Assembly (NCBI GenBank): GCA_029962745.1
Contig: CM057167.1
Span: 16,199,785 to 16,263,784 of the forward strand
Source: Echinometra lucunter
Taxonomy: Eukaryota > Echinodermata > Echinoidea > Camarodonta > Echinometridae
Reading direction: 5' to 3'
DNA: 64,000 bases
This document shows positions 1 through 12,825 of this stretch, piece after piece. Under the pieces are notes generated by a model that was not told the origin of the DNA, searched no databases, and was given only the letters and a program-made list of their open reading frames with translations. The number at the start of each line of letters is the position of its first letter. Position 1 is the first letter of the stretch. The position numbers and the translations under genes are program-made.

Positions 1-272
1 AAAAACATTCATTGGATGCACTGAATTGCAGTCCATATGATTCATAATTTCATATGATCATATCATACAAATACTGAGGAGTCTTGATTTAGAGAATACT
101 GCAACACTTACAAATGTACATAATGTATAACAAACTCTTGTTACATAAAAAGGTAAATTGGTCTGTCCCGAAGTTTTCGTACCGTGCTGTAACAAGGTTT
201 CGGTAATAATTTCTTCGCTCTTAAAGAGTCTGAAAGAAACGATGTTCTGCTTTTTCAGGATTTCAGTCTATT
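1..272. other. 3' flank of the Myb/SANT-like gene; nothing else seen
   Basis: AT-rich sequence downstream (minus-strand sense) of the gene ending at 273. I see no canonical AATAAA on the minus strand here, so the 3' UTR may extend beyond the window. Confidence 0.4.
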
Positions 273-1130
273 TCAATCCATTGCCAATTCATGTTCTGTA
301 AAGTAGCCCATACGCATCAGGCGTAGCTCCTTGCCAATCTCTAGCAAGGCCTGATTCTGTTCTCTCATAACCTCTATGTACTCTTGACAGTACTTGTCTG
401 ACATGACTGCAACAGGGGGTATCTTGACTTCCACAGGGTTCATCATATTCGCATCAAATGAAGGCATTTCTGGCATTGGCCTGGACGTCTTCTTCAGTTT
501 CTTGATCTTCGGCATCATAGGAGAAGAGAGTTTTGGTTTTGAAAGCTTCGACTTTGATAGTTTTATAGACACAGACTTCCCTGCTCCCGAGTCCTGTGGA
601 TTTAATTTGTTGTAAACCTGATAGTACTTTTCAAATTTCTGGAACAGTTCCCTGGAACCTCGCAACTTGAGCTTCCCAGGGGAGCTTTCGCCAGACCGGT
701 TGATGATCTTGCGGTACTCCCGGCTCAGGTTCTTGAGCAGCCCTGCCACAAGGATGCCATCGGTATTGACGATTTGTCCGATATACTCATGGAACTCGGT
801 AATCTGACGCTCCATCTTGGCCTTCATGTAGACAGGGTGCTCGTTAATGTAGATGTCCAGAAGGCCCATGATCCGTTTTTCAGGCCAGGTCGATCGGGAC
901 CGCAAGGGAACCATGTCCGGGTTGGGGATGTAGCCTGACGGGTATTCCTGAATCGCATCCATCTGCTGCTCTGGTTCACTGTCAACCATGACTGGTGAAC
1001 CACCTTGTCCATCTCTTTCCTCCACATGCACTTCTGAGATGGTATTCTGTTGTTCTTGAAGACCTGCTTCATTAGATGACATGTCTTCTTTCTGCAAGCT
1101 CTGCACTTCATACACCTCTGCTGTCTCCAT
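273..1130 (-). CDS. Myb/SANT-like (trihelix-type) putative DNA-binding protein, 285 aa
   Basis: Open frame of 285 codons with complex, non-repetitive composition. Residues 1-78 are acidic and Gln/Glu-rich. Residues about 80-175 resemble a Myb/SANT-like domain: an opening Trp (W82, in STWPEKRIMGLLDIY), amphipathic helices, and a closing aromatic segment FQKFEKYYQVYNKL. A Lys/Ser/Pro linker (186-216) includes KIKKLKK, a plausible nuclear-localisation signal. The C-terminus (246-276, EYIEVMREQNQALLEIGKEL) looks like the coiled-coil helix found at the end of many proteins of this class, which suggests dimerisation. A pyrimidine-rich stretch ending in AG lies directly 5' of the ATG, so the ATG may begin a second exon. 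Inferred role: nuclear DNA binding, or a domesticated transposon-associated protein, since such domains also occur in Harbinger partner proteins. No transposase is visible nearby. Family call moderate; function unknown. Confidence 0.65.
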   Translation of the reverse strand: METAEVYEVQSLQKEDMSSNEAGLQEQQNTISEVHVEERDGQGGSPVMVDSEPEQQMDAIQEYPSGYIPNPDMVPLRSRSTWPEKRIMGLLDIYINEHPVYMKAKMERQITEFHEYIGQIVNTDGILVAGLLKNLSREYRKIINRSGESSPGKLKLRGSRELFQKFEKYYQVYNKLNPQDSGAGKSVSIKLSKSKLSKPKLSSPMMPKIKKLKKTSRPMPEMPSFDANMMNPVEVKIPPVAVMSDKYCQEYIEVMREQNQALLEIGKELRLMRMGYFTEHELAMD

Positions 1131-2565
1131 CTTGAAATAAAAGAATTAAAGAATAGATCTTATGACATAAAAAATACAAATATGCATACTTATTGGCAAA
1201 TGAGTATTTTTTTTTCTATCTAGTGTTTCATAACAATAAAATAGTCAAATTGAACAAGGACCAGAAAAAAAAACCCTGAATTAATGGCATGCACAAATTT
1301 TGAATATTACAAAGGATATCTTCGGCGGTTTGAAAATTTACAATCTTGATTTTTAAGCATTTCTCCAATGTCACATCATCAATAATTTTCAATAAACAAA
1401 AAACCTTTTAAAAATTTGTTTAACAATTCATGGCAACCACTAAATCATTCAGCTTACATCGTTTTATTCCCTCCAAGTAGTCAAACTGAAGTTGAACCAC
1501 CATTAATATGTACTTTGTTAATGTTCTAATGCCCTTATTTTTCTGATGTGGTGTCTAATAATAAGCTACAAGTTTAAACCTGACAGATGTGTTTATTTCT
1601 CTTTCAAAATCTATAACAAAATCACTCTCACAAAGAATAAAAAATTATATACTCACCACTAATGGTCTAACTTCTCCAAAATCATCTAACAAACAGTTGA
1701 ATACTGCAGGTCTTTTGCTGCTAAAATGTAAAAGTCTGAGGTTAAAATGTTCAGATTCAGCCCCTGTGCTGTATACAGTATGTACATGTAGCAGACAGTG
1801 CAGTGTACACATAACACCAATTACACCACTTGCCACTACTGTACTGCGCTATAGTGTTGTAGATCTATGTACATAATGTCTGCTGCGCTTTGTGTGTACG
1901 TGTAAGCAAGCACTTGTACACTCTATACAGTGTAACCCATTTATTGTGCATCACTACATGTACAAGTATTTTCTGTCAAATTTGTGTGTGGACTGTGTAT
2001 GAGTGAAAAGCGCCAACTTTTCAGTGCAGGTGCAATATGCAGGAATAACACCCTTGACCTGCACAGTGTATAGGAGGAATGCACCATACACAGAACACAC
2101 ATTTACACACAAAGCCCTGGATGGCACACAGGCTCAGGGAAAAGGTGTCAAAAGTTTGGACTGATCCACTGCAAGAAGAAGGGGTGTTCACTATCACTGT
2201 TTTGTTCATGAAACATGAAATAACTCTTGTGCTTGCATACATACATGTATCCACTAGTCTACTTACTTCAAAGTGACTACACGATAATGTCAGCAGGTAA
2301 CATTTGCTTATTTGCAAGGATATTTCAATGTAACAGTTTTGTTCACAAAATCACTCTTGTGCTTGCATGTACATGCACAAGTCTACTTCAGACTACTGAT
2401 GCCAAAATATTTGGTTATTTTCAATGATATAATACATTATATTTCAATTTCCAAGATGATCGTTTCCATCCTCAAAAACTGTCAATTTGATCATTAGTGG
2501 AAGCAATGAGCAGAAGGAAAAGAAGACCAGTACAAAAATCAAATACAACACAGATATTATACAAA
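1131..2565. other. Intergenic, no gene recognised
   Basis: AT-rich 5' flank of the minus-strand gene. Only short, low-quality open frames occur on either strand. No recognisable promoter element, tRNA or repeat family was identified. Confidence 0.5.
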
Positions 2566-3111
2566 TAATGCACAGATGTGAGTGTGTTAGTGGCGATGCA
2601 GCGCACTCGAGGGTATTTACAATGTGCGACTAGCACGAGGCGCTCGCGCTGAGTGCTTTTGCATAAAATTGTAAATACCCAAGATGCCTGCATCACCACT
2701 ATCATCACGAATTTAAATCTGTGCATTATTTGTTTTATAAAACGGGTCGGCAGTATGACTTAGTGGAAAATTTGTTAAAACCGCTCCAAATTTCCTTAGA
2801 TCGCACAGACAAGGAAGCAACATCTGCTTTCTCTTATGTTATGACATCATCACAAGCGTAGCCAGCTAGCCAGTATGTGATGCGCCCCTGAGTAAGCGCA
2901 TTAAATCCTTTTTTGTGATAGACTTCTAGAAATATTAAACACATATTTCATGGCGCACGTCTCACTTTTTACGCGCTAGAGGTAAAGTGATGCATCCAAA
3001 ATGCACAGTGCTGCACAAAAAATGCACAGCTGGAAGGTTGCGTAGAATTAAGGCATGAACGCGTGACATGCATACGCACTCGCTATTGGCTACATCCTAG
3101 AACCTGTTTTA
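2566..3111 (+). mobile_element. Hairpin-headed non-autonomous element, copy 1
   Basis: The left end is a foldback. ATTATACAAATAATGCACAG (from 2567) pairs with a right arm ending at about 2740 (CTGTGCATTATTTGTTTTAT), and an inner stem GGGTATTTACAAT pairs with ATTGTAAATACCC. The body (2741-3111) ends in GAACCTGTTTTATAAAATAAT and runs into a long (TAA)n tract. A diverged copy in the opposite orientation lies at 6640-7195 and a third at 10414-10850. No protein is encoded. The element class is unassigned. Confidence 0.5.
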
Positions 3112-3395
3112 TAAAATAATATAATAATAAAATAATAATAATAATAATAATAATAACAATAATAATAATAACAATAATAACAATAATAATAATAACAACA
3201 ATAATAATAGTAATAATAACAATAATAATAATAACAATAATAATAATGATAATAATAATGATAATAATGATAATAATAATGATAATAAGAATAATGATAA
3301 TAATGATAATAATAATAATAATAAATAATAATGATAATTGATAATAATGATAATAATGATAACAATAATACGGTAATAATATAATTAACAAGCCA
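3112..3395. repeat. (TAA)n/(TAACAA)n microsatellite
   Basis: About 280 bp of imperfect trinucleotide repeat. It directly follows the body of the hairpin-headed element, so it may have grown from that element's A/T-rich tail. Long Ile or Tyr open frames across it are artefacts. Confidence 0.9.
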
Positions 3396-3407
3396 ATAGC
3401 AAGATTG

Positions 3408-3917
3408 TGTCTCGCCCACCCGTGACTAAATAACACGAAAGTTTCCCCAAGTACATCCCTTAACAAGGTCGACGTCACAAGAAAGTCTTGCAGGTAAACT
3501 TTAATGTTTGACCGAAAATGACCTTTAACCTTACCATGTGACCTCCAACAGCACCACAACATGATGTTACCCCTAGTGCATCTATCACCCAAGTTTGGTT
3601 GCCACTGGACCAACAGTTGCCAAGTTATGTGTCATAAGAGAGTCTTGCAGGTACTCTATAATAATGTGACCTCAAATGACCTTTAACCTCACCATGTGAC
3701 CTCCGACAGCACCGCAACATTATGGTACCCCTAGTGCATCTACCACCCAAGTTTGGTTGCCATCGGACCAGCAGTTGCCAAATTATGTGTCATAAGAGAG
3801 TCTTGCAAGTAAACTTTAAGATTTGTGACGGACGGACGACTTACGGACAACGGACGGACGACGGACGGACGCCATTTGGATCCCTTAGTCTTGCCTTCAC
3901 CTCCAGTGGGCGAGACA
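3408..3917 (+). mobile_element. TIR-bearing non-autonomous element (TGTCTCGCCCACC ends)
   Basis: The left end TGTCTCGCCCACC (3408-3420) is mirrored by AGTGGGCGAGACA (3905-3917). The interior holds two to three diverged 157-bp monomers (TGACCTTTAACC-type) and a (GGACGGAC)n block near the right end. A second right end (GGTGGGCGAGACA, 5785-5797) closes the satellite that follows, so that array looks like an expanded, left-truncated relative. Target duplication is not clear. Superfamily not assigned. Confidence 0.5.
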
Positions 3918-4039
3918 AAAAGGGACTGAAACAAAAGGATTGAACCATGGATATCAAGAACATCTTACGGCCATTTCCAAATATTTGCACTATCATGAAA
4001 GATGTAACCTTTTACATTCTTTCATCGTTTAGTATGCAA

Positions 4040-5797
4040 AAAAACAAACCCACCACCAAACACAAGAAATGACAGAGGAAAAGCAAATTCAAGAATTTGA
4101 AAACATCTGTAACATATGACCTCCAATGACCTTTCACCTTATCATGTGAAGTCCAACAGAATGATAACATGCACTTCCCCTTAGTGATCTGCAACCCAAG
4201 TTTGACTGAAAAGTGTGACACGGTTGCAAAGTTTTGTGTCATAAGAGAGTCTTGCACGTAAACTTTAACCGTTCAACGTTTGACCTGTAATGACCTTTGA
4301 CCTGACCATGTGACCTCTGACTGGACCATAACATGCAGGTCCCCTTAGTGCATCTACAACCCAAGTTTGATAGATAAGTGTCACACGGTTGCAGAGTTTT
4401 GTGTCATAAGAGAGTCTTGCACGTAAACTTTAATGTTTGACCTGAAATGACCTTTGACCTTACCATGTGACCTATGACTGGACCATAACATGCAGGTCCC
4501 CTTAGTGCATCGACAACCCAAGTTTGATAGATAAGTGTCACACGGTTGCAGAGTTTTGAGTCATAAGAGAGTCTTGCACGTAAACTTCAACGTTTGACCT
4601 GAAATGACCTTTGACCTTACCATGTGACCTCTGACTGGACCATAACATGCAGGTCCCCTCAGTGCATCTACAACCCAAGTTTGGTTGAAAAGTGAGTCAC
4701 GGTTGCAAAGTTTTGTGTCATAAGAGAGTCTTGCACGTAAACTTTAACCGTTCAACGTTTGACCTGTAATGACCTTTGACCTGACCATGTGACCTCTGAC
4801 TGGACCATAACATGCAGGTCCCCTTAGTGCATCTACAACCCAAGTTTGATAGATAAGTGTCACACGGTTGCAGAGTTTTGTGTCATAAGAGAGTCTTGCA
4901 CGTAAACTTTAATGTTTGACCTGAAATGACCTTTGACCTTACCATGTGACCTATGACTGGACCATAACATGCAGGTCCCCTTAGTGCATCGACAACCCAA
5001 GTTTGATAGATAAGTGTCACACGGTTGCAGAGTTTTGAGTCATAAGAGAGTCTTGCACGTAAACTTCAACGTTTGACCTGAAATGACCTTTGACCTTACC
5101 ATGTGACCTCTGACTGGACCATAACATGCAGGTCCCCTCAGTGCATCTACAACCCAAGTTTGGTTGAAAAGTGAGTCACGGTTGCAAAGTTATGTGTGAT
5201 AAGAGAGTCTTGCACATCAACTTTAACATTTGACCTGAAATGACCTTTGACCTTACCATGTGACCTCTGACTGGACAATAAGATGCAGGTCCCCTCAGTG
5301 CATCTACAACCCAAGTTTGATTGAACAGTGTCACACAGTTGCAGAGTTTTGTGTCATAAGAGAGTCTTGCACGTAAATTTTAACGTTTGACCTAAAATGA
5401 CCTTTGACCTTACCATGTGACCTCTGACTAGAGCATAACATGCAGGTCCGCTTAGGGCATCTACAACCCAAGTTTGGTTGAAAAGTGAGTCACGGTTGCA
5501 GAGTTTTGTGTCATAAGAGAGTCTTGCACGTAAACTTTAACGTTTGACCTGAAATGACCTTTGACCTTACCATGTGACCTCTGACTGGACCATAACATGC
5601 AGGTCCCCTTAGTGCATCTACAACCCAAGTTTGGTTGAAAAGTGAGTCACGGTTGCCAAGTTATCTTTCATAACGTTTGTGACGGACGGACGGACGACGG
5701 ACGGACGACGGACGGACGACGGACGGACGACGGACGGACGACGGACGGACGACATTTGGATCCCTTAGTCTCGCCTTCACCTCCGGTGGGCGAGACA
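4040..5797. repeat. 157-bp satellite with a 479-bp higher-order repeat, ending in a (GGACGGAC)n block and an element terminus
   Basis: The motif TGACCTTTGACCT starts at 4291, 4448, 4605, 4770, 4927, 5084, 5241, 5398 and 5555. Every step is 157 bp except one of 165 bp. Monomers 4291/4448/4605 and 4770/4927/5084 match as sets, giving a 479-bp higher-order repeat with its own variants. Each monomer includes CATAACATGCAGGTCCCCTT and GAGAGTCTTGCACGTAAACT. The array ends with (GGACGGAC)n at 5686-5755 and the hairpin GTCTCGCC/GGCGAGAC before 5797. Non-coding. Confidence 0.9.
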
Positions 5798-5838
5798 AAA
5801 ATGATATCAACCCTCAAAACAATACAGTGACTAAGTGA

Positions 5839-6630
<792 letters not shown>

Positions 6631-6639
6631 TTATTATAA

Positions 6640-7195
6640 AATGGGTTCATGAATGTAATCAATCAGACACGCTGAAATGAGTCATGTGTGCGCTCTTTAT
6701 TTTTTCGCTAACATGCATATGATGCATGGGAGTGCAAAAAGTGCGCAGCAAAAAAGCAAAACATGCACTCTGACTGGAAATCCTCATGCACGCGTACCTC
6801 TGGGCGCAAACCCAATGCGCGATGAAATGCGCCTAGTTTTATGTTGCAAGGACATTGATGTGCATATCAAGAAGCGCATTACATTGTTAGGCTAGGCTGC
6901 GCTTATCGTATGTGATGTCACAAAAGAAAGCAAATGGCAGCCTCCATGACTACAAATCTTGACATTTTGAATCAGGTTCGTAGCTTGTATTCTGGCTTTA
7001 TATTCATGTTGTCAACCCATTTTAAAAAACAAATAATTCATGCTTTGTGGATCGTGCATTAGTGATACGCACTGCACTCAGTTAAGTCACAATGAATTGG
7101 ATAATGAACTTGACAAGACTCGTTCATTATCCCATTGTGACTTAACGTTCATGCAGTTGCGTATGCACTAATGCACTCGCAAGCATGAAGTAATA
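6640..7195 (-). mobile_element. Hairpin-headed non-autonomous element, copy 2 (opposite orientation)
   Basis: Reads as a diverged reverse complement of 2566-3111. Its foldback head lies at about 7025-7195: GTGCATTAGTGATACGCA pairs with TGCGTATGCACTAATGCAC, and TTAAGTCACAATG pairs with CATTGTGACTTAA. Its tail (TTATTATTATAAAATGGGTTC on the plus strand, about 6630-6650) abuts the AAT repeat. Copies 1 and 2 thus flank the satellite and microsatellite block in mirror image. Confidence 0.5.
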
Positions 7196-9795
7196 AATAA
7201 TAACATAAAGAAGAACATCATTAGAAAAACTGCAAATTTGCTGCCACTAACTTGATATTTGCCTGGAAGTTTAAGCCAACAATATTCTTTTAAAATGGTC
7301 ACATAGCTGACAATTAAATCAAGAGTGCAACAAACTCTGATCCCTCAAATATCACAAAGTAAATATCTAGTACACTATTATCTTGATGAAATGATAGCAA
7401 CAAACTTTAGAAGGAGAAAATTATCTGTAGCATACTTGAAAAGATGTTTTGTTTACTGAGTTATCAAAGCAAATATGAACTTCAAGTTAAAAACACCCTT
7501 GATAATTATTTTAAAAAATAAACTCACAGAACCATCCAATGTGGGGCTCTGCTAATTTAGACAGCAGTCACATCGAAGTTAAAGCTGGTAAAATTACTAA
7601 AATTATTGGATATAAGAATAACCAACCCGATTTTACCACAATGAATAGGATACCACTTGTTTGTTTGCACACAAAATGAGCTTGTGTAATAGCACCAATA
7701 GGTGAATGGTGGTTTCCTATTTCAGGATACCGATATTACCCAGTTATTCTGAGAAAATATTCCTTTTTTTGCACTATGAATGTATGTAAGTATTCCACTT
7801 TCAGTAAAATTCTGTCAATTAAAAATTCTGGGAAATTCTAGGAATCATGAGCGTGCTCATGCTACATTATTTATGTGAACATGTTGCAATGCGGATGCCA
7901 CATATGTGGGGTTTTTTTTTTGTTTTTTTTTTTGTTTTTGATTTTTTTCTAATCAGTGCTAGACTACAAAATGGAGAAAATAGATCTTGGACTTGGTGGT
8001 TTCCACAAAATGGTTATTTTCCATTGACGATTGTTAAATCATAAATTTTGAAGAACAATTAATTTAATACTAATAGGTAAAAGACTTTTCTTGCATGGAA
8101 GTACAAATTTTCAACATAGCCTTCTGTTCTACTGCATAAATATGACCAAACTGAAAGCATTTTGTGGTGCATGTGGAGCTCAGGCTCATCAGTTGCCTTT
8201 AGGCTTTACCTCATTCTCAGGCAGCCGAGTTACTGCTGTCTAATAATAATATACAATGTATGAAGGGGTGACCAAACTTTGCACACATTTTACTTTTCTG
8301 AAGAACCCAAAATTTAATCTAGAATTTCTCAAATTCTACAAAACATTATATGTATGCTGATTAACAGACCATTTTCAGTCCTTACATTAAAATTCACCAA
8401 AAATCATAAATGGAATATCACACATTTCACAAAGATACGCACTGACAAGATAAACGGCAGTGAATGGACTGGTGACAAATTTCACGATAATGCCAGTGCA
8501 ACTTATAAATTTCAATAGCCATGATAGCTGATCTAACACTCACAGTAGCCTAGTCCGACTAAGTTAGATGCCATGCTTTGACAAGGACACAAACACTTTC
8601 TTGGAGACCCCATTCAGTAACTCGGAAGTTAATCGCATGCTCACTCAACTTGTGCGATTACCTTCCGGTTGACCTCCGCAGAGAGAACAGAATTTCTGAG
8701 TGCAAATGAAGCAATAAATCATCGTTTTTGGTAAGTTGTAAGCTGTCAAAGTAAAATTAAGTTCTAGAAAAAGATAAAGTAATTATTTATTTTTAAGATA
8801 ATGTAACTTTCAGTGATGATACCCTAGTGGCCAGTGCTACATTATGTACCGTACGCAAGGCAATGTAAGCACTTTTTGTACTGACACGAGTCCTCCAGAA
8901 TTTTAAATGCTGGCTTGAGTTGTATGGTTGGACCTACTACTCATCAACTGCCTTTAATTGGTTACATCGTATCTCAGAAAATATTTGTTGGTTTTCCCTT
9001 AATTTCGTCTCACTTGTGCAGAAAATGCAGCAGATTAACATCTCATGTTCAGATTGTTAACTCGTATGATACGAACGAAAATCTCGGCAACAAATGCATG
9101 TGATGTTTTTCACTCGGCGCCTGTGTGAGCTCATTATTTAAACCGACTGCCCGTCCTCTGTACTGATTAAGCACGTATTTATCATTTTCATTATCAAAGT
9201 TTTTAAAAAATAATTAAATTCTGTTATTTCATCCTAATTTCTCTTGGACTTTGGTTACAATAGCCTGTTTGATTACTGTGGGGTATTGCGCCAAGTTCCA
9301 CGCGTACTTTTTGATTTCATGCGCAGGAAAGCATTGCGCGAAGGTGGTCGGTCTAAAAAAAGGTGGTTGATGAGTAGTAGAGCTACCATACACCCGTAGG
9401 TCAAAACGGCGTTTTGAATAGCGAAACTAATTGCCGACGCAAACGCGAAATATATTGACTTAGATCTAGATCTTCTATAATAGAAAAGAAAAGTTTTGAT
9501 TTTACTTACCAGCAATGTTCCTGAGGCTGTCAATTTTCCCCTTTCTGCTTCATATCTGATGAACATGATGAATGAACTGAAAATGGTGAATTTTAAGAAG
9601 AAAACCGACGCTTATCAGACTCGTAGGTCGACAGCTTTCCGTCGAGTAACCAATAGAAAAGCATGCTATGTAGTTTCGGTACAGAAGTGTCACTTTTGTA
9701 GGACCAGGTCAATTCATTGACCGTGTACACAGCCACAGGATGAGTGCTACCATACATCATGTAGTAGATCCTGTACAGCATGCTGTGTATAGCTA
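7196..9795. other. Intergenic, no gene recognised
   Basis: About 2.6 kb of AT-rich sequence with no open frame I would call a gene and no familiar repeat. It contains a poly-T stretch near 7912-7947. The short frames at 7847, 8915, 9273 and 9496 have no recognisable motif or homologue. Confidence 0.5.
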
Positions 9796-9945
9796 ACTTA
9801 TACCCCTTTCGCACTGCGCTCTTCCCCTTTACCCGTTGAAGTTCCCCTAACTTTACGAGCACGCATTCCTCACTTCACCGGGGAAGAGAGAAATGTTGGC
9901 TTTCGCACTGGTTTTTATTCCCTGGTGAAAGCAAGACGGGCAATT
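9796..9945. repeat. Diverged copy of the CCTTTCGCAGTGGGCTCTT-type element
   Basis: CCCCTTTCGCACTGCGCTCTTCC followed by CTTTACCCGTTGAAGTTCCC matches the left part of the foldback at 11095-11187. A second CTTTCGCACTGG lies at about 9900-9911. Probably an old member of the same family. Confidence 0.4.
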
Positions 9946-10413
9946 GAGCTTAGCCGGGGTCAATAAGGAGCGCGTTTTTTAATTTTCTGATTGTAGACTA
10001 GGCCAGGCGGGGTTTTGCAAGCAAACCCGTACCCGGAAGCAAAGGAAAGCTAGCTCGCTGTATAATAGCAAAGATTATAAAGCACACGAAGTGTCGATCG
10101 TGGGCCTACTTCAGAACTTTCGACGATGTCGGGCAACAATACGTCTTGGACATGGATATCAAAACTGTGTGTTTATTCTTGCCATTGATTTTGAGTTTGC
10201 AGTCCACAAACGCAGTGTTATTCATCAAGCTACTGACATTAGAGCGATCATATCAAGCGAAATTAAGAAGGAGGAGGAGGTTGCTCTCTTTAATTCTAAA
10301 ATATTTGTAATATTTTCAGTGCATTTTCATCATGAAAAAGACGCTATTAATAATAAATATCGTTAGTAAAAAGAAACTCTATCATACAGGGGTCGGACAA
10401 TGGATCGGCCATC

Positions 10414-10850
10414 ATTATACAAATAATGAATGTTTATGAGTGCAATGGACAGAATATTTCATGAGGTGAAAGATGAAATGATCCATTCATCGAGGCGCAG
10501 CCAAGTTGAATGGATCAATAATTTCATCTTTCACCGAATTAAATATTCTGTCCATTGCACGAATGAAAAAACATTCATTATTTGTTTTATATGACACCTA
10601 AAAATAGATCAAATCGCAATAAATCAATAACGCTATACGCTAGCACGCTGTTCGTGGTGCACACTGCAAACGCAAGCGTTTAACGTATGTAGTGTGCCAG
10701 GCTCTCGGCATTCGTGCAATGGAGCAAATCGTATGGATCCAAGATTGCACGGTAAATGGAGCCACAATTGCACGAATGATGACGTCATAGTGCAATGGGA
10801 CAAATGATCAATATCAAACAACCAATCAAATGACAGGGATCTATTGAGGT
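10414..10850 (+). mobile_element. Hairpin-headed non-autonomous element, copy 3
   Basis: Foldback head 10414-10592: ATTATACAAATAATGAATG pairs with CATTCATTATTTGTTTTAT, and GAGTGCAATGGACAGAATAT pairs with ATATTCTGTCCATTGCAC. The body to about 10850 includes CCAATCAAATGACAGGGAT and ends in TTATAATATAA. Same architecture as the copies at 2566 and 6640. Confidence 0.5.
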
Positions 10851-11094
10851 GTTATAATATAAATCAGCATACAGCAGCTAGCTAGCCTGCCATGCATATG
10901 CAGTGAGCTCAGCTGATCAGCTGTTCAGGGGGAAATGAGATTTGACCTCTGACGTTATTAAGCGGGGAAATTCTCCAGTGTACCTTTCACATTGGCCAGT
11001 TTAAGCGGGTAAAACGTTTCCCCGCTTAAATTCTCCACCTCGCGAGGTGGAGAAGTTACCGGCTTAAGTTCAGGGGGGGGAAGTTCTTCATCTG

Positions 11095-11187
11095 CGCCTT
11101 TCGCAGTGGGCTCTTCCCCTTTACCTGTTGAAGTTCCCTGCTTAACTTCAACAAAAAAGAAAAAAAGAGCCCACTGCGAAAGGGGTA
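11095..11187. mobile_element. Short foldback (CCTTTCGCAGTGGGCTCTT ends)
   Basis: CCTTTCGCAGTGGGCTCTT is mirrored by AAGAGCCCACTGCGAAAGG with about 50 bp between. A G16 run follows at 11192-11207. A miniature inverted-repeat element by structure; class unknown. Confidence 0.55.
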
Positions 11188-11222
11188 TTACGGGGGGGGG
11201 GGGGGGGCACTCAGTATATAAT

Positions 11223-11721
11223 GGGTGGTGGGTATGTGCCGCGGAGAAGACCCCCATTTTTACACTCAAATTTCCGTTCCACAGCATAACATTTTTATCT
11301 TATTGAGAAAAAGAACAAAGAAAGCCGTTCTAAAGCATTGCATTTTCTTCTTATCGAGAAAAAAGAAGAAAGAAATCCGTTCCAAAGCTTCGCATATTTT
11401 TTGTTACGCCGTTCCGGTCGCATTGATCCGCTACAATGAGCTGCATCTTTGGTGAAAAGCGGCCTGCAGAGCGCTGTCGGCCCATCGCCTCTGCGCGAGC
11501 GCACCCGGCGCCTGTGCTGCCGGGCTAGCTGCATGCACATATGCCCGTTCCATGGGGATACTACGCACTCACACGCAGGCGAACTGTTCCAAAAACCCCC
11601 GTTTTCACAGAATCACAAACATTTGTAGTTCCGAAGCCCGTTCCGAAGACCCTCCTTTTCACAATAAGCCCGTTCCAAAGCCCCCGTTTTTTGTCTCGCC
11701 CGCGGCACATACCTACCACTT
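11223..11721. mobile_element. Foldback element with CCGTTCC-AAAG repeats
   Basis: Ends GTGGGTATGTGCCGCGG (left) and CCGCGGCACATACCTACCAC (right) are inverted repeats. The interior repeats CCGTTCCAAAGC-like motifs alternating with poly-pyrimidine stretches. Long C and G runs lie at both outer edges (11192-11207 and about 11736-11752). Short frames here are artefacts. Confidence 0.5.
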
Positions 11722-11760
11722 TTGGGGTCGAGTACCCCCCCCCCCCCCCCCCGGGTATTA

Positions 11761-12825
11761 GTCCATATGATATCTGTCTAACATTAATGTTAACAAATAC
11801 CAGCAACAAGTAGTATACCCAGTTGTTGGGTGTCCGGACAGGTTGTGTATCCGGACAGTCGATTTTAAACAGCCATTTGAAAAAGTTTACAAGCAAAATC
11901 TCTTAAATGTTTTAGCACAAATGTTAGACAATATTAAAGAGAACAAATATTGATGATGATTAGCAATCAATGTATATTTTTTGTTTAATCCCAAAACAAA
12001 AAAGAAGGCTTTCTTTTTTGTTACGTGTCCGGACACCCGACCCCCCATCCTAGTAACAGTGAGTTAGAATAATAGAAGGTCTAACGTTAACAGTTAGATT
12101 TAACGTTAGATCTAGATCTAACTGTTGTGTTAGTGTTAACGTTTCAAACTTAACGTTAGGCTACACTGACAATGACTGAAACTGAGATGTCATGCCATGG
12201 ACATGGTCATGGATGTCGACATTTCTTAAACATTCAATCACTGTTCAACTTCAAGCAAGGCATTTGCATTAGACCTAGGGCCTACTGCATATCATGCATA
12301 TCACTGCATATCAGAATCTTACCTTTCCACTAGACTCTACACTATATCACGTTGCCGTTTAAGCAAAGACACTCGAGTTGAGAGTAGGCCCAAATTAAAC
12401 GTTCATCACAATGTTTTTGTTGTTGTTGTTGTTGTAGTGGTGGTGGTAAGTGGTGGTGCGTCGACAAACTTTTGTCTTGACACAGTCTCTTCTTGTACGT
12501 CGACGAAAAGGGCGCAAAGCCTGGAATATGATCAGCTAATATTCAGCTTCAATAACACGTCTTTTGCTATGTCTATGACATGAAGCTAGCTGACTTGTTT
12601 AGCTCATACAGGGCGTGCTCAACGAAATTATGGTACCTTTGAAAAATAAAACTATGGGAAATTGTGGATCACATGCACAGGGGGCATGCAGTTTGACTTT
12701 AGTTCAGGTAAGGATCGCCAATGAACATAATTATTTTTAATACCTATTAATATTTTGATGAGGAATTCTGTTTACATGTCCTATGTCAAGTACAACAGTG
12801 AACGGACCTGAAAATTTAACTTTTG
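11761..12825. other. Intergenic, no gene recognised
   Basis: Contains a small cluster of AACGTTA/TAACGTT inverted motifs at 12075-12160 and a (TTG)n/(GGT)n patch at 12415-12460. Nothing coding was identified. Confidence 0.5.
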
